In this document: in pieces, positions 1-14,500 of the stretch
How positions within the stretch are numbered: position 1 is the stretch's first letter
Layout: the number at the start of each line of letters is the position of its first letter
Source: Puffinus mauretanicus
Taxonomy: Eukaryota > Chordata > Aves > Procellariiformes > Procellariidae
Length of the DNA stretch: 64,000 nucleotides
Assembly (NCBI GenBank): GCA_023333565.1
Contig: JAJKFH010002273.1
Span: forward strand, 496,001 to 560,000
Direction: 5' to 3'
The notes under the pieces: generated by a model
Database searches by the model: none
Told to the model about the DNA's origin: nothing
Seen by the model: the letters and a program-made list of their open reading frames with translations, nothing else
Made by a program: the position numbers and the translations under genes

Positions 1-541
1 GATTGCTGAAGGCAAAGATGCTGCTTTGCAGGCTGCTTTGAAGTGCGGTTATCTAACTGTCCCTGCCTGTTAGAATTCAGGGGGTATCCGGCACGTGGAG
101 ACAAAGGGCTTAATTTAGGATCAGCCAAATGCCATTTTCTATCAAGGTAGTTGACATGTTAAGGTTAATAGGTGTGAATAAGAAATAGAGCATACTAATG
201 TGAGAATGCGTCTTCAATCTGCATAGGAGAAGAAACAGGTTTCCAGCACCATGAGTCTGTGTAACTATTAGAGCGGCATGTGCTATTGCCCAATTTCTGT
301 TTCATTGTGTGAAGGAAAAAGGAAAACATTTCTATGCTCATGCTGGATTTTTACTTCATAAATTGTGCTCTTTCAGAAGCCTTTTTGTGAGAAACGGGCA
401 GCTTGAGCTAACAAATTGTTTCTGCCTAATTAGCTTCAGTTTGGAGATAGCTGAATAACCAACATCTAGGTCAGCTGTCTCTAGTTCCTGATTTTAGATA
501 AAATTTTGAGTGTTAACAGGGAAACCATTCATAAGTTTCCT

Positions 542-564
542 CTTTTTTTTTTTTTCTTTTTTTT
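542..564. repeat. Poly-T tract
   Basis: A near-pure T run in the intron, with one C interruption. It might be the A-tail of an old antisense retrocopy, but no body is recognisable. Confidence 0.8.
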
Positions 565-3324
565 AAATACTGACTAGACCTTTCTGTGGGGTAGAGGTTG
601 ATTCCAAGGCCTGTCTGCAGTAAAAATTCAATACGGAAACCTTGTTTTCTCTGTTCAAAAGGAACATGGCTAAAAGGAGGGGGAAAGAACAGAAAAGGGG
701 CTCTGATTTGTTTTCCATTTAAATTATTACATCAATCACAGTAATTTCAAAATAACCTCCCCCACTTTTGTAGTCGGATCTATTCCTGTATGTCACTGTT
801 TCTGCTATCAGAAAGTTTTTCTTAATGTTTAATTGAAATCTGTCTTACCACTATTTAGGTATGTCTGTTATCGGTCCTATTTTTAAAGGAGGAGAGATTT
901 CCGTTCTGTTTTGATGGCACTGCAGTCACTTTTTTCATCTCTTTTTAAAGTTTTTCAGCCATTCTCCTGGAATTAGTTTTTCTTGAAGTTCAGTGCCAAA
1001 AGCAAGTCACGGTCTGACTGAAGTTTTCCGAAGCTGGAGGAATAGGCAGATTCATGGTGTTGAAAATTCAAATCCTACGTGATGTTTGTGCCAAGACATG
1101 TTCCATTTGTGATATGCTATTTTTCAGTATTTCCTAACTGTTTCCTTCTTTTCATCTTGTATTTGTTACCCCACAGTTAAATAATTCTTATTCCTTTCAG
1201 TGTAGCATTTTGCATTTATCCCAACTGAACATCCCCTCTTTCACCCTGGGCCATTTCTTGCATTTACTCTGGTCTTATGGCCTACTTGTGAAGCCACTGT
1301 AAACTTTGCCATCTGCAAAATAATTATAGTAATAATATTACTAATGTGGACAAAATATGTGAATGGAAGTGTGTTTGTGAAAGCAGTAGCAGAAGCAACA
1401 AAATGAGGATTGAAAGAATGGCCTGTATTGATAACGGAGAATACCGTTTCTATCAGTAAAACAAAGGAGGGGTTTTTTTCATGTCAAGACAAGAAGGTAG
1501 GTACTCTGATAAGTGTCACCATCTCTGCTGTGGCCCAGAGGAATTGTCAGAGGACCCTACAGCCTAACAGCAGTGGGATGGCAACAAGGTTTAATATATG
1601 CTATTCCTTTTCCCATTAGCTCAGTAGGAAAACAGACACGTTTCAAGTGAACAAGGATAAGCAGACAGGGAACAGCAACGTTTCCTAATGCTTATGGAGA
1701 CTGCAGTAAGCAAGATTCTGGAGCAAAGAATGGATTATAAAAACTATCATCTTTCAGAGGGTGTAAAAGGTTTGTTCAAAAGCTGGGTCCTCATCATGAA
1801 TCCAGAAGAACCTAAGAGACTTGATGAAGACTCGGTAACTGACATCCCTTGTTGTCACTGTTGTATGCATGGGCTGGACCACTTGGGCACATGAGCCTTG
1901 GTATAAAAGTGAATGAAATCTATGGCAGAATGAATGTCAGTGGGTAAAAGCAACTTTCTTAAAGATTTCAGAAATAACTCCTTTCCCTTCCATAAGATAC
2001 CACGCTGATTTTTGTTAAACAATTTTTCTGCAGTGTTGGAAGTCTCATTAAAATTAAGCGTGCTCTCTCTCCCCACCGCCCCCCTTTTGTTTTTTTACAA
2101 GGCTTGTTATCTTGGCACAAAAGCAAATCAGCATTTTATGCTCATGATTACCAACCAATATGGATTTAAGTACCTTCAGTTTTACATTTAGTTTAAGCAA
2201 AAAGCATCCATATTTGGTTGAAGCAAAAAGGTATAGTACCCCTCCTCCTCCTCAGTACTGTGCCATGAGTTAAGTGCTAAATGGCTTCAACTATGCTCTG
2301 AATATCCTGAGCTGAAGTTCATCAGGCCAAGGTGTTTAATTTAATTAGAAAATTCATCCAAATACTCTCTAATATGCTTTTTCTCAATTGTAAGTTGACC
2401 CTTTAGTCTTCTCCAAAATTAAGAGTGTGTAGAGAGGAGGAACAGAGGTACTCTTCATCTTGAAATTAATTATGCTAGTTACCTGTTTTTTCAGTGAAAC
2501 TCAAGAATTATTAAAAACAAAAGGGCCTAACCACTTCAGGTTCTTTACAGTCTTCCTTGCAGCTGTACTTTCCTTCATCTTCCCTGTGTCTATGGTTCAT
2601 TTAATAACTAAGTTCTTGTTTTCCTTAATGCATCTTGATAGCATATCACTTTGTCCCTTTAATTTCTGTATTATTATCTTTGTATTCTTTTAGCATGAAA
2701 ATCTAGTTGCTACTTTCTTTTGGTTTCTTTCTAGGATATGAGGTGAATGAAAAGTTCATTAATTAGCCATATTGATCTGTGGCTATGCTTCTTGTTCTGC
2801 ATGCATATTAATAATTCATAAATTACGCTTGTACCCATAGCTTGCTTTGTACAAAATCAATTTCTTCGAGAAATTGCTGGTCTTTGGTATCCTTTCCCTT
2901 TTTTCGATCCATCTTGGGAATAATGATTGTCGGTTCTACAGCTGTTGGTGTGCCTGGCTTTCCATTTTCTCGTTTTCTTTCTTGTCTTCACTTGTTGCCA
3001 GGATATGTTCTTTTATTTTAACAGGTAGCATTTTGGCAATGAAAATTGCTGCCAGGACATCAGTACATGAAGGTTATATGTAATTTTCATTGTCATCCTC
3101 ATTGCTTTTCCATCTGGGCACTTTTCCCAACAGCTTTTCTACATACTTTTGAAAAACAGGCAATGAATAGCATTCTCTAACAGGTATGTTTTGCTGTTGG
3201 AAAAATGTAGATCATGGTAAATCCAATCTAAAATCCATCGGAGTATCCAATGGGGATGGGGATGATTATTACGATCTTGGTACTACTTTCCTAGCTAATG
3301 GTCTAATAGCAGAGATCTTGCCTT

Positions 3325-3505
3325 TCCTGAGAGAAACTTGTCCCCCGTGCTGACAGTCAAGCAAGTTTTGGAACAGGTTGCCCAGAAATGTTTTGCAGGC
3401 TCCGTCTTTGGATGTTTTCAAGAGCTTACTGGATAAAGCCCTGAGCAATCTGGTCTGACCCTGTAGCTGACTTCCAGAGGTCCTTTTCAGCTTGAGTCGT
3501 TGTTG
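3325..3505 (+). mobile_element. Old CR1 LINE 3'-end fragment
   Basis: The segment matches the CR1 3' region in + orientation, including GGAACAGGTTGCCCAGA, then a 'ctggataaagccctgagcaa' stretch and 'ccagaggtcctttt' near the end. The terminal 8-bp repeat is eroded. Divergence is high, so this is an old, non-autonomous remnant in the GBE1 intron. Confidence 0.8.
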
Positions 3506-3756
3506 TTCCCATCCCTCTGATCCCATGCTATGACTTGTGATCCTTGTCTTTTCTCCTTCAGACTTGCTTATGACACTATGCCCTAACCTTCTGTGGGTAA
3601 ACTCCTGTGGTAAGTGGAGGTCACCTTTCTTGCCTAGATGAGCTCTTTCCTCTCATTAACTTGCAGCTTTTTAGCAGTGGCTTTCCTAAATAGCAGCTTT
3701 TCACAGCTTTTTGTGTTACTTCTATCAGAAAAGTTCTTAAAGATGAGTGAAGATTT

Positions 3757-3850
3757 TAAAAAAAAAAAGAAACCACAAAAAAAAAAAAACAACACCCAAA
3801 CCCAAAATACCCTAAACCGCCCCCAAAAAACCCCACAGCCACAAAAAACT
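3757..3850. repeat. A/C-rich low-complexity tract
   Basis: Long A runs are followed by CAAAA/CCCAAA/CCCCAAAAAA-type units. The complementary strand is T/G rich. This produces spurious Lys/Pro-rich and Phe-rich frames on the two strands. Confidence 0.85.
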
Positions 3851-6800
3851 GGCTTTGAATCATGGACCAAAGCATAAGGGTTGATGAGGAGGAGAATTGC
3901 TCCAAAAGTGTACTCCCAAGCCCATCTTAAATGTTAAGGGTAGATGCACCTTCTGATTCCTCTACTCTCTCACACTGAACATGACGATCCAGTGAACACG
4001 TGGAGTAGCAGAAAGTTCTGTTTGTGCTTTCTGTGTGGCAGCTGTACCACTAAAGGTAAGCACCAGTTCCATGACTCTGACTCTCCACTCCCAGTTCAAC
4101 GTGTATGTCTAAGCATGCAAGAGGTAAGTTGCGGTCAACAAAATGGCACTTTTAAAGCATTGCACTTGGCTTTTTCATACATTATATCTCTAATTCTGTG
4201 TGCAGTCGGTTTCAGTTTTGAAGAAAGAGATGGTGAATTAACTCATTGTATGAACTACCCTGAATTGAAGTAGTTCTATTTTCATTTTTTCTTAGAATAA
4301 CCCTGTGTTGCATCTTCAAGGTGAACACACAGATACACACAGAGCCCTACCTAGGGAATATAGTAAGTTCTCAAAGTAAAACCAGAGAAGGTTTCTCTTC
4401 TGTCTCCTGAGACAGATTCACCTGGAAAAAAATTAACATTGATATCTTACATATCTGAATCTCTGGTTGTACCTGAAAAAGAGAAAAATGTGCCTAAGTA
4501 AAGACAAAATGTAATTTCAGATATGTATTTTACTGGTGCATTTAAGGGCACTTGCACTTCTGCTAGTGATTGATAACTATGAGAGCTTCAAGTAAAATAT
4601 GAAACCTAGATCTGTGAACTTTGTGTTTTGCCTTCTGTAGTTTCCAATTTTGAATTGCTGAAGTACTGAAAAAAACAGGAGATGCTATTTTTGTGTTTAA
4701 TTTTCTAAATCAAAGTAGTACAAGGAAATCTTGATGCGTGAATGATAGGTTTCTAATCCACACTTCATAAGGGTTGCTCCTTAGTAATTTGTAGTCTTCT
4801 ACATTATTGACTTAGAGTGACTTTTTTAATGAGCAAAGTTGGAAAGACTTGTATATTCAGCTGTTAAATGCTGGTGTGAGTTATTCTACATTGCTTTGTC
4901 AGTTTATTCAACCTGACCTCTGAGAATCCATTTATTACAATATTGAAGATCATTCAGAGGTAGGCTGCTTGTATGATAACTGCTGAAACAAGACTAAGGA
5001 GAAGTGCTGGTACAATACATGAAAACTGGCCTTTGATTTTCATCTTTTGCCCATAAGGTGGGCAAAAATATTTTCTAAGAGTTTGAGCGTTGGATTTGCC
5101 AAATACATCCAACACATTGAAGACTTTATTTAGAAGTTTTTATCTTATGCCATCACTGTACCTGTAGCTAAAAAACTAACCACGCTAAGAAGCCGTTTAA
5201 CACTCAGCATCAGATGGAGTCAGCCATTGTTTGGCCACTACAGTGGCTAATACTTTAACATTAAAGTTACTGCAACTGGTCGCTCCAGTATTTTATTTGT
5301 ATGTTCTACTGTCACCACTGCTGCTTAATGTTTTTGCAAGAGGTAAAATCTGAAAACGTGCTGCTTTCACCAGTGTATATATATTTTTAACTTCTAGAAG
5401 AAGATATATAGAACATCTGGGCAGACATGTTGATTTAGAAACTTTTTAGTTCATTTTAAATTTGAGGTTTTTTTCTGCGTTTGGGGGTTTATTTTTTAAT
5501 TCTTCCTTGAACAGTGCTTGAACTGTTTTAATTCAGTGTCTTGTTTCAATAACAAAAGAAATTTTCAGCACTTTGGTATTACACAGCAGTGTTAATGATT
5601 GAGGAAAAAAGATTTTGTTTTTGGTCTACTATTTTATAACTTGTATTTGAAAGAAGAAAGCCTTCCTGCAATATCTATTTCTGGATTAGAGTGCTGGGTC
5701 AAAATTGATACAGAAACTTTTTAACTTTTTCCCGAAGAAATTTTATTTCCTTTCTCCATATCTCCATGGATCTCCATGGCTTTAAAAAGCTCTCTTTTTC
5801 TGTAATGCATAGTATAAGATCTCATGTGGAGGGTGCAGACTGGCTGTTGTTGTTACAGGAATTCTGGAGCCTCTTTTTCTTCAAAAATCCACGACAATGA
5901 GTTTCGGGCTGGAGTGGAGAGGGATTTTTTTTCTGCATTCTTACATAGTGTGTCAAATGCCCTAGTTAAATATCTCTTGCTTTTTGTACAGCTTTTACTA
6001 ATATATTTTGAACAATAAGTAAATATATGGAACTATCTAATGAGATACAGGCTTCTTAAGAAGAGAGGGTCTTTTGCTGTGTGCAACTATGACAGCATAT
6101 ATACTGTAGCTACTTCTGTAAAGGATTTCCCTTAGGAAAAAAGCTGTATGGGAAAGTTGTTTTTTTTATACAAACAAACGAAAAACACCCAAAGCTTTCT
6201 CTGCGCACCCTAAACAAAGCATCCAGGGTTACCTTTAGCCATTACTTTTGTGAGTAAATCTTTTAATCCATGTAGATGTAATGAGAATGAGTAAATTTAA
6301 TCTTGTCATATAGTTATAATTTCCAGCTGGATTAGGCATGGAAATTGCCTAATGTTACTATCATTGCCACTAGTACTGGTTCAGGACAGCCGGCTGATCC
6401 CAAGGCTGCTTAAAGGATCAAAAGGTTTTCAAAAGCGTTCTCATGTCTTCTGTTGTCCATACACTTCTTTCTTTCTAGCTTAAATTCACTTTCTGAAAAT
6501 TTCTATATACAGACAGAAATTAAGTGTTTCACACAATTTTTGATCCTTTTTGGTCTGTACTTTTATCTTTGTCCCATCAGTATTGCCAGAACCATATCCT
6601 TTTGCTTTTAGCCAAGAAATGGTAGCAAGGGATAAAAATGAAATCCTTATTAGGTATTCTTTTGCATATTGAGAAGTGCAGTGAGAAAATGAGAGCTGAT
6701 TTACATATCAGTTAAAAAGAAAATAAATATTTACATACATACCCATGCTGTAGTTGCATGCCTGGAAAACACTGGAGAACCAGAAGTATGGATGCTTAAA

Positions 6801-8364
6801 CATTTCATTGTACAATAAAATCAAAACTATAACAGTTCCCAATCCTGATTTTAAAGCAGATTATGAAAGGTTGAAGATGAAACCATCAGGATCACCTGTA
6901 GTCTTTTTAGATATGTTTGGTTACCCTTCCTACATGTCCAGTCTTGCTCAGTTGTGTCCAGACTTTCTAATAGATGGGTAATCTGTCACATAGGTAATCT
7001 CTGTAATAGGGCTGCCATATATAATACAGAGGATTAATGTACTTAATATTATTTGAATGCGTTTGATTTGTGATAGATGTTTATGTGACTCAAACAGGCC
7101 ATACAGAAAAGAGTAGTTTCTTTATAATACTCAGTAAGCCTTACATCAGTTTAGAGCTGGTCAGTAGAAATTATCTGCTCTTCTGCAAAGCTTTTAATTA
7201 TGCTGGACCATCACCCCCACAAATAGCACTTGGATTCTTTTATTAATAGTAAGGGTTGAGGAACAAAATACAAATTTTCCTATTTTATGATTTGCATTTA
7301 CTTAGTGGTGTTCTATGTGTCATTAAACATACATAAGATTAAATTAAAACATTGTATCAAAATATGTATTTCAAAACATCATAAAAGCATAGTAATTCAG
7401 TAATTAATGTGGTAGATAATGACAGCCTTTACATTTCCAGCTCTATCTGTACAAGAGTTCATTGCTTTTGCTACTCTCTTCCACCGTAGTGGTTAGGAAA
7501 TTTAGTCAGAGCATCAAACTGAACAGAAATCAGGCTTTTTTTCAGTCAAATACAGGTTAGTATTTCCACCACGCTGTCACTGAAACAAAAGAGACTCCAC
7601 TGCAAAAGAAAATACTTCTATTATGTGCTTAATTAAAATGCACAATTGTTTAATGTTTTCGTGAAAGTAGTCTTCCAAAACCTAGATGCTCGTAAAATTC
7701 TGAAATGTGAAAAGTGGCTTTTCTGTGAGGTTTAAGTTGGAAGGCAAATGGCCATGTTTACTAAACTAAGTTATTTTTCCCTGAGAAATATCTAATTTGT
7801 GAAGATCTTAAAATTCTTTTTGACCCTATTATTCAGGATCTGGTTAACAGTATTTATGCCAAATTCGCTATGATGCGAGGTGTGGAGAGGCATTGATATT
7901 AACTTTGTATGGCTGGAGAGCACTGCTAGACACACTTTTATAGCCTGGATTAAGGAAATGGGATAAATTGTTTTCAAATTAGCATAGATATAACAATTGC
8001 ATTTGCTGTAAATAGTTTTAAAGGAATCATTAGAGATGTCAGGGCTTTCAGCAACATTGATAAATTATTAAATTTAATGTATAGTGTAGATCACAGAAGC
8101 AAAGAGTGAAATGCTTGAGGGAGACATTCCCCTGCCATGTTAATAAAATATACAGTGGAATAGTAGCAGCCATTGCAGATGCCGAGTTTGAAAGGGCACT
8201 GGAGAGAGTAACTAGAAGTTGTAGTTTGTATTTTTGTACGTTGTACATGACAACAAATGAATGGTAATTTGAATGTGTTTATAAAACAAAGGGGGGGGAG
8301 GTGTGTATGTAGTGCACATATAAGGCATTGAGGAATAAAGCTGGCAAAGTATAATTTTCCTAAC

Positions 8365-8384
8365 TTTTTTTTTTTTAAAAAAAA
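8365..8384. repeat. T12-A8 perfect hairpin
   Basis: Twelve T are directly followed by eight A, a self-complementary tract in the intron. Its length may be unreliable because it is homopolymeric. Confidence 0.7.
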
Positions 8385-9942
8385 GTAACAAGCACGAAGA
8401 TTTTGCCCAAGAATGTGGTGATCTGCTGTTTCTCCCTTTGGGCACCTGCCCTCTAGAAATCAACAACTAACTTGGTGGTTCTGGATCTTTCTCTCATTTT
8501 GCTGTAAATGCTTGTGAGGAAGGGATTCCTTAAGATTAGTGATTTGTTAGCTAATTGACAGTTTTGCTTTTTTGGTCATGTGCATTTATCTCAGAGTAAA
8601 TTTGCAGTTACTTTTAGTTTAGGCTACTTTTTGTGTTATGTCATGCTTCAGTCTTTCTTGTTGCTAGAGATATAAATCAGTAAGACTAATTGGAAAATCA
8701 GTTGGGAAATCTCCTAAACTCATCTGGTAGAAAGAGAGTAGTGTAAAAAGACTTAAATAAAAACAATTCTGTTAATATCAAAATCCTTAGATTTTTGAGC
8801 GGCCCTATTTTCAAAAGGTTGAGCAAACACAGAAGCCCAAGCGCAGTTTAAGAACCACTCACTGATTTGAAAGAATGTTGCTTCACTCTTCCCTAATCCT
8901 GTTAAAGACAAGCTCTAGCAAAATAAGATTCTTCTATAGCTTAAAATTGGCAGATTGTGGATTATAGAGCACTGTTATTTCCCTCTCTGTATGTTTTGGA
9001 TGGTGGGGAGTGGAGATTGAAGCTTTCTGTTGTAACTTTAGAAGGGAAAAGGATGTTTTAATTATGTGCAAACAAGAAATTCAAAGGTACTTAAATAATC
9101 ATAAAATTAAAACATTCTATTTGTTGTTGTCCCAAATAAGAAGAATTTGACTTTTGAATATGTGTTAGCTCTTTATTTCCCCATTTATTTCCTTACATTT
9201 TCTGATTTTCTTCTTTCAACATTATTTTATCTTTTATTTTTTGCTAAATCTGTTTGAATCCTTTTAAGTATCTGTAAGGTATTCCAACTCGTCGTTACAC
9301 TTTAAGTAACTCACCCCATTTTAACAACTGCAGTCAGAACGTTTGTCTCTTAAAAGGTCTTCTATTAAATATAAGCTTCCTTTTGTTCCTCTGTGCTGTA
9401 ATAATTCAAACTCTTCTCTGAAAAGCTCTCAAAGGAGTTGTGGGGGTTTCTTCTGTAAAATTATATGCTTTTCTCATTAACACTTGATGAGATTCTGACA
9501 GACTGTAAAATACTGCTAAACACCGATTGATTTTTGACGGTCACAATTATGTAACTTCTTAAATGCAATTCAAATCCACTCATTTTGTTTAGTGGTACAT
9601 TTTTAGTCTAGTGCATCACATAAAGTGCTATGTGTATCTACTGTAACACTATATACTTATCATTCATGGAAGATTCCAGAAGAGACTGGAAGGTACTTTC
9701 TTTGCTAGGAATCACTATGCTAAGATGAAATTTTCAAGACTAAATGTCATACAGCTTCTATATGTTCTGTATATTTTTCCACTCTTAGAAAGTTTTCTTA
9801 GATTTTTTTATTATTATTATTTTTGCTTTATATTGAATATATTAGCATGAATTATGTTGCAGCAGTTCTTCTAGGTCTTTTGCTTTGATTTATTTCCCAT
9901 TTAACAGTAATTTGGCATAGTTCCTTAATAGTTGTTTTTAAG

Positions 9943-10059
9943 TATAAAATCCTTCTGGATTCTGATGCTGCAGAATATGGAGGGCATCAAAGGCTGGACC
10001 ACAATACAGAGTACTTCTCTGAAGAATATCCTCACAATTATCGACCTAATTCACTTATG
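9943..10059 (+). CDS. GBE1: GBE1 penultimate coding exon (1,4-alpha-glucan branching enzyme)
   Basis: Thirty-nine codons in phase 0 encode part of the C-terminal all-beta domain of glycogen branching enzyme. The recognisable core is [17 protein letters not shown], the signature of vertebrate GBE1 close to its C-terminus. The acceptor is a T-rich tract ending in AG at 9941..9942, and the donor is GTAAGT at 10060. The enzyme works in the cytosol: it cuts an alpha-1,4-glucan chain and rejoins it by an alpha-1,6 bond, making the branches of glycogen. The catalytic alpha-amylase-type barrel is encoded by exons outside the window. The next exon continues in the same phase with VYIPSRVA, which confirms the pairing. 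The frame is uninterrupted and splice sites are canonical, so the gene looks functional here. The identification comes from memory of the family. Confidence 0.97.
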
Positions 10060-10798
10060 GTAAGTAAGATTTTTTTTTTCATTCTGCTTTCATCTGATTA
10101 AATTTTAAAATTCTTTGGACAAATATAGAGTCTGTTCTAGGAGTATTTTGGAGGGTAGTGGTGTTTTTTTAATTTATTTTCTGAAATTATCCTTTGTATG
10201 AATACAGTAGAGATGACAATGTTATGATTTGATTATGATCTATAATGTTAACTGATTTTTCTCTTTTGACATTACATTTACATTTTCATGCACTCTTGCA
10301 GTGTCTGGCACACAATGTTCCTTGCCAACATGCATGAAAACCTTCTAATGTGCTTTTGAATTTTCATTTTTAATATCATCATTTGCTTTATTTTCATGTC
10401 TGAGAAACTCCATCTTCACGCTTGCTTTGTGATTTAAAGCTCTGTAGAAACTGAATCTTGCATTGCTTTCTTAAAATCATTTGCTTAACTCCACAAACAC
10501 GAATTGGAGCAAATCATGCGTTTGCCAACTGACTTTCTCCTCCTCAGTTTACAGAAAAACTTTGCAAAATGGAACAGACCTTCTCTGTTCACATCATGAA
10601 TTTCCAACCCTAAGTGGTATGAATAATGGATAAAGACTTTCCCACAAATCAATTCAGATGAAGTGGGAGGCATATCCTTGCGTACAATTTCTGTTAGCTG
10701 AGGTGGTGACTAATAAAAACTCTACCTTGTCTTCATTACTCTTGAAGTCATAATCACTTATAAAACTAACATTTTAAAAATGTCATTTTTCCCATTCT

Positions 10799-10880
10799 TT
10801 ATATATGTATATGTATACGTATATACACATATTTCCCATTCTTCGCATATGTATTCACATATGTGTATGTGTGTATATGC
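10799..10880. repeat. TA/TG dinucleotide-type microsatellite
   Basis: Two imperfect blocks of alternating TA, TG and CA steps (10799..10832 and 10846..10880) are separated by a short unique stretch that repeats TTTCCCATTCTT from just upstream. Confidence 0.8.
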
Positions 10881-11409
10881 TCACAAGCGCAACAGAGTAA
10901 GATTCAAAGAGGCCATGAATTAAGGCAGAGTTCACTGAAAAAGTTCTGAGAACGCTTATATTGCTGACTAGATTTTCATATCTAAAACATATACGTGGGT
11001 GAAGGGGTGTGTATCTCTATGCGTAGGTATATCTATACACCTGTAAATAAGTTACACTTGTAATCTTAACAGGCTACAAAAATGGAGTATCTGCACTGAT
11101 TTGCGTGGGCCACTCCTCTTCCATGACAGAATGGAGACATCCATTTCTAGTGTCACATCTTAACATCTCTCATGAGATCTAAACTCCTGAGAATTATTGT
11201 CACTTTTAATCTATCTCACTTGCACTCACCCTATTTCATTGTATTCAGGGCATTGCCATTTCTCGTTTGCTTGTTTTAAAAATAGTTTCATTACATGAAA
11301 GAATTATTGTGCTTTCATCATGCTTGGTGTAAAGGATCTTGGGAACGTTTGGGTTTTTTAAGTATCTGTATGTGACAATGACCTCATAGTGTGGGTAAGT
11401 ATCTACGCT

Positions 11410-11540
11410 CATTTGCACACAAAGAAACTAAGTCTCTAAGATCTCATTCCTGAAGGTTATGTAGCAAATTAATTCTTCCAGAACTCTTGCTTTGTGTGTC
11501 CAATTCAAATACCTTGCTTTGGTGATTGGAGAGCATCTTA
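11410..11540 (-). mobile_element. Ancient MIR/CORE-like SINE relic
   Basis: Read on the + strand, the order 'aaactaagtctctaag', 'gaaggttatgtagcaa' and then 'gtgtgtccaattcaa' parallels the reverse complement of the MIR consensus (aaactgaggctcagag, aaggtcacacagc, gattcgaacc). Similarity is weak and judged by eye. Confidence 0.4.
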
Positions 11541-14500
11541 ATTACCTACCACTAACTTAACTTTTGCAAGCCAATTAACTGTAATTTGGAATGTTGTCCT
11601 GGTTTCCCAGCTGAAACCAAGACAAATGTATATTTCACATTTAGACTCTTAGATGGTGAGTGCAAGTCATTCAAGACAGAAAAAAATGCGACAAAATGTG
11701 AGGATGCAGTTTGCTAGGAGCATGTGGATGATAAAGGCATGTGACAAGCAAAGCAGCAAATGCACTTCTTTTGCGGCATAAACTGTGGCATGGCAATGGC
11801 TCTTCTGGGTCAGAAAGAAACCCAGCAGCATGGGTCACGTTAACTTTCTTTTATGTCCTTCAGCAGTCCAATTCACAGACCACCTTCAGCCAACACCCCA
11901 GAGGATGCCACAAGCACCACATAGAGGTAAAACGCTAGTAAAAGGACACGAAGTAAAAGTAATTGGGGAAAAAATTCTGGAAAACCTGACTAAATTCAGC
12001 AAGATAGAACTCCAAGTAAGAAAGAACAACAGTTACAGTAAATACCTCTAGCTGCTGTTTTACAATAAAGCAGCAATGTTTCATTTTAAATAGCAATTTA
12101 CATCCCAATTCTTGGGTAATCAGTTATCCTTGGGAGTTGCTTTAATCTTAGTTGAAGTTTCTAAAATCCAAGTTAGAAGTCTTCCCCTCAAATTTATTTT
12201 CAAAAAATGTATGATGCCACCCCAAAAGACTCCTAAAGGTTCTTTTCCTGCTGTTTAACAGTTAGTTATCTTATTCTCTTTACATAGTGCATGAGACTTA
12301 AGTTTCTTGTTTCAAAAATTTTAGTTCCTCCTCCACCACAAGCTTCAAAGAAATATTTTTTTTAATGACAGATGCACTTCCCTTAAGGTGTGTAAGTAAA
12401 CATTATCAGCAAAACATGCCCAGAGGGCTATGACAAAATGAAATCACATGCAATAATTATGCTGCTCAAGTCAGTGCACAAATGTGTTGCAAAAATAGAA
12501 GATTGGATGTGACATGATTCATTCTAGAAACATCACCTAATAAAAGAAATATTCAAGGTGTCATTGCAAAATGAGAAGAAAGGAGATATGAAATTCCTGG
12601 AGCAAAGAACCCTGGATGAAGAGGAAGCTTTGTAAGCACTGCTAGGCATTTCACTGTAAAATTTTGTTGATGAACAGATGATGATTCAGGTTTGTTTAGT
12701 AATGCTGTAGAGGGCCAGATTTCAAAATCATCAGACACCTTGAAAACTCCATAGAAAAATGCACAAAAAATGTCCTTTGTAATATGACTGATTTAAGTAA
12801 TGTTTATAATCTAATTTTTCCATTTCACTGCTTGCTCTGTTCTGGATTGTTAACAAATATATGAAATGTACATAACTTTCCACATAATCAAACTTTCTAA
12901 TAGCAAGCTGTTAACCACTTTGTCATTGTAACAATAGACTTTTTTTACCACAGTTTTATTTCTGTTTACGTCTCTGCTGTGGTATTCTCCTAATAGTCTT
13001 TTTTGAGGTATGTTTTATAAAGTTGTGTGCTTTTTCAATGCTTCTATAAACTTTTAGTTTTGCTTATGTCTTATCATCTCTTTGCAAGATGTAAATTAAG
13101 TGCTGCACACACATTTCGACTCCTCTCAGATCCTAGTGCCTCTTTATGTATAAAGTCATTTGTTGATACTTTACTTGGTTGTTTTAGCTGGATGCGAAAC
13201 TTATAATTGGGGCGGGGGGAAGAAAAAGAACCAATGGTTTAATCATTCAAAATGTTTTTTCAGTCTTCTCTAAGACATCTGACTTGACTGGATTTTACTG
13301 TAAAATGTAACTAGATATCAAGGTGTGTCCTAGTAACTTAATATTTTTGTACCACGCCAAAAGTTAGGATTTATATGAAAATGGTGGGGTTTGTATTTTG
13401 ATGCTTTGTGCACCAACAGAACGGAGTAATAAGCAGGCTAAATGGAATATTGCAGAGTATGTTGTGTCACTGGCAAAGTAGTATGCATTTTATTGAGAAA
13501 TATAATTGTTTAACATATTTCAACTTTTATAGATTTACTCTTTCTATAGTTCTTTCCAATTAGTTAAAAAATAAATAGATGCCAAAATATTCCTTTCTCC
13601 CTGCCCCCAATACTGTGTTTTTCTGATTCTCTATTTTTGGCATCCACTGATACAATCTTTTCACATTAAATGAAACTGAGATTATATATTTTATTTTAAG
13701 AATATCCTTATTGGTGGGTTGGGTTTTTAACCTTGACCTTAATGTATACTATTCAGTGTTAAAGTGCAGCTTCCTTGAGTCTATTGACAAATTAAAATAT
13801 TCACATAGACTGAAATTATCTAAAAGCTTTTAGTGACCTTAGCTTTGAAAATAATCATTTGAATAACTTTCATGATAAGGATTTATGTATTGAATTTTAA
13901 GGGACTGAAGTCTTTAACTGTTTTCTCCCCTGATACGCACAGATATACAGAAAGAATGTTAGTAGTTAGAAAATTAACTGTTTTAACTAGGGGAATCAGT
14001 AAGACTAATACCAGCAAAGTCTTTTGTTATTTTTACCTCTCAATGTTTAAGACATACAAATTTATTTGCTCATATTCATTGATCGTTTGACTTCTTAAAA
14101 CAAGCAAAACCACAATCAAGTGTAATGATTCCAAAGTTATTTTGTTAGTAATTTTTTTTCGTCCTATCTTATTTTTTAGTCTACTTGTTTGTGTTTGCCA
14201 GGGGTTCCTGTTGTCTTTTTAAAGTACTCTTTCTTAACCTGAAGAAAGAGTGCAGAAGATAATAGAGGAGAAATTTTGAGATACAGCCTGTGCAGTATAT
14301 GGACTTCTTTTGCATAAATGAAGGAAGACAGTCTGAGAAATGATTCTCTGCATATTCATGCTGTATAGCTGTAAATTGAAAAACAAATTGGAAGGCAGAA
14401 ATTCACATTATTTTAAGCATACCTTCTTTGTCATATGCAATATCCAGCAAAATGAAATCTGAAACGTCTGAGGTTTTGTATAACAAATTATAGTCAGAAA

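Larger units (their letters stand above)
1..9942 (+). other. GBE1: GBE1 intron before the penultimate exon (3' part)
   Basis: This AT-rich DNA precedes the first recognisable GBE1 exon, and I read it as the 3' part of the intron upstream of that exon. It contains many stops in all frames and only short chance frames. The longest I noted is 109 codons at 3944..4273, which resembles no family I know. Embedded are poly-T and poly-A tracts, an A/C-rich low-complexity stretch near 3757..3850 and an old CR1 fragment near 3.3 kb. I saw no sequence resembling the preceding branching-enzyme exons, so these should lie outside the window. Placement inside the gene is inferred from the exon at its right edge. 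Confidence 0.8.

Noticed and set aside
6754..6981. 75-codon frame as a possible missing GBE1 exon
   Set aside because: The sequence does not match any part of branching enzyme I can recall and has no paired splice sites.
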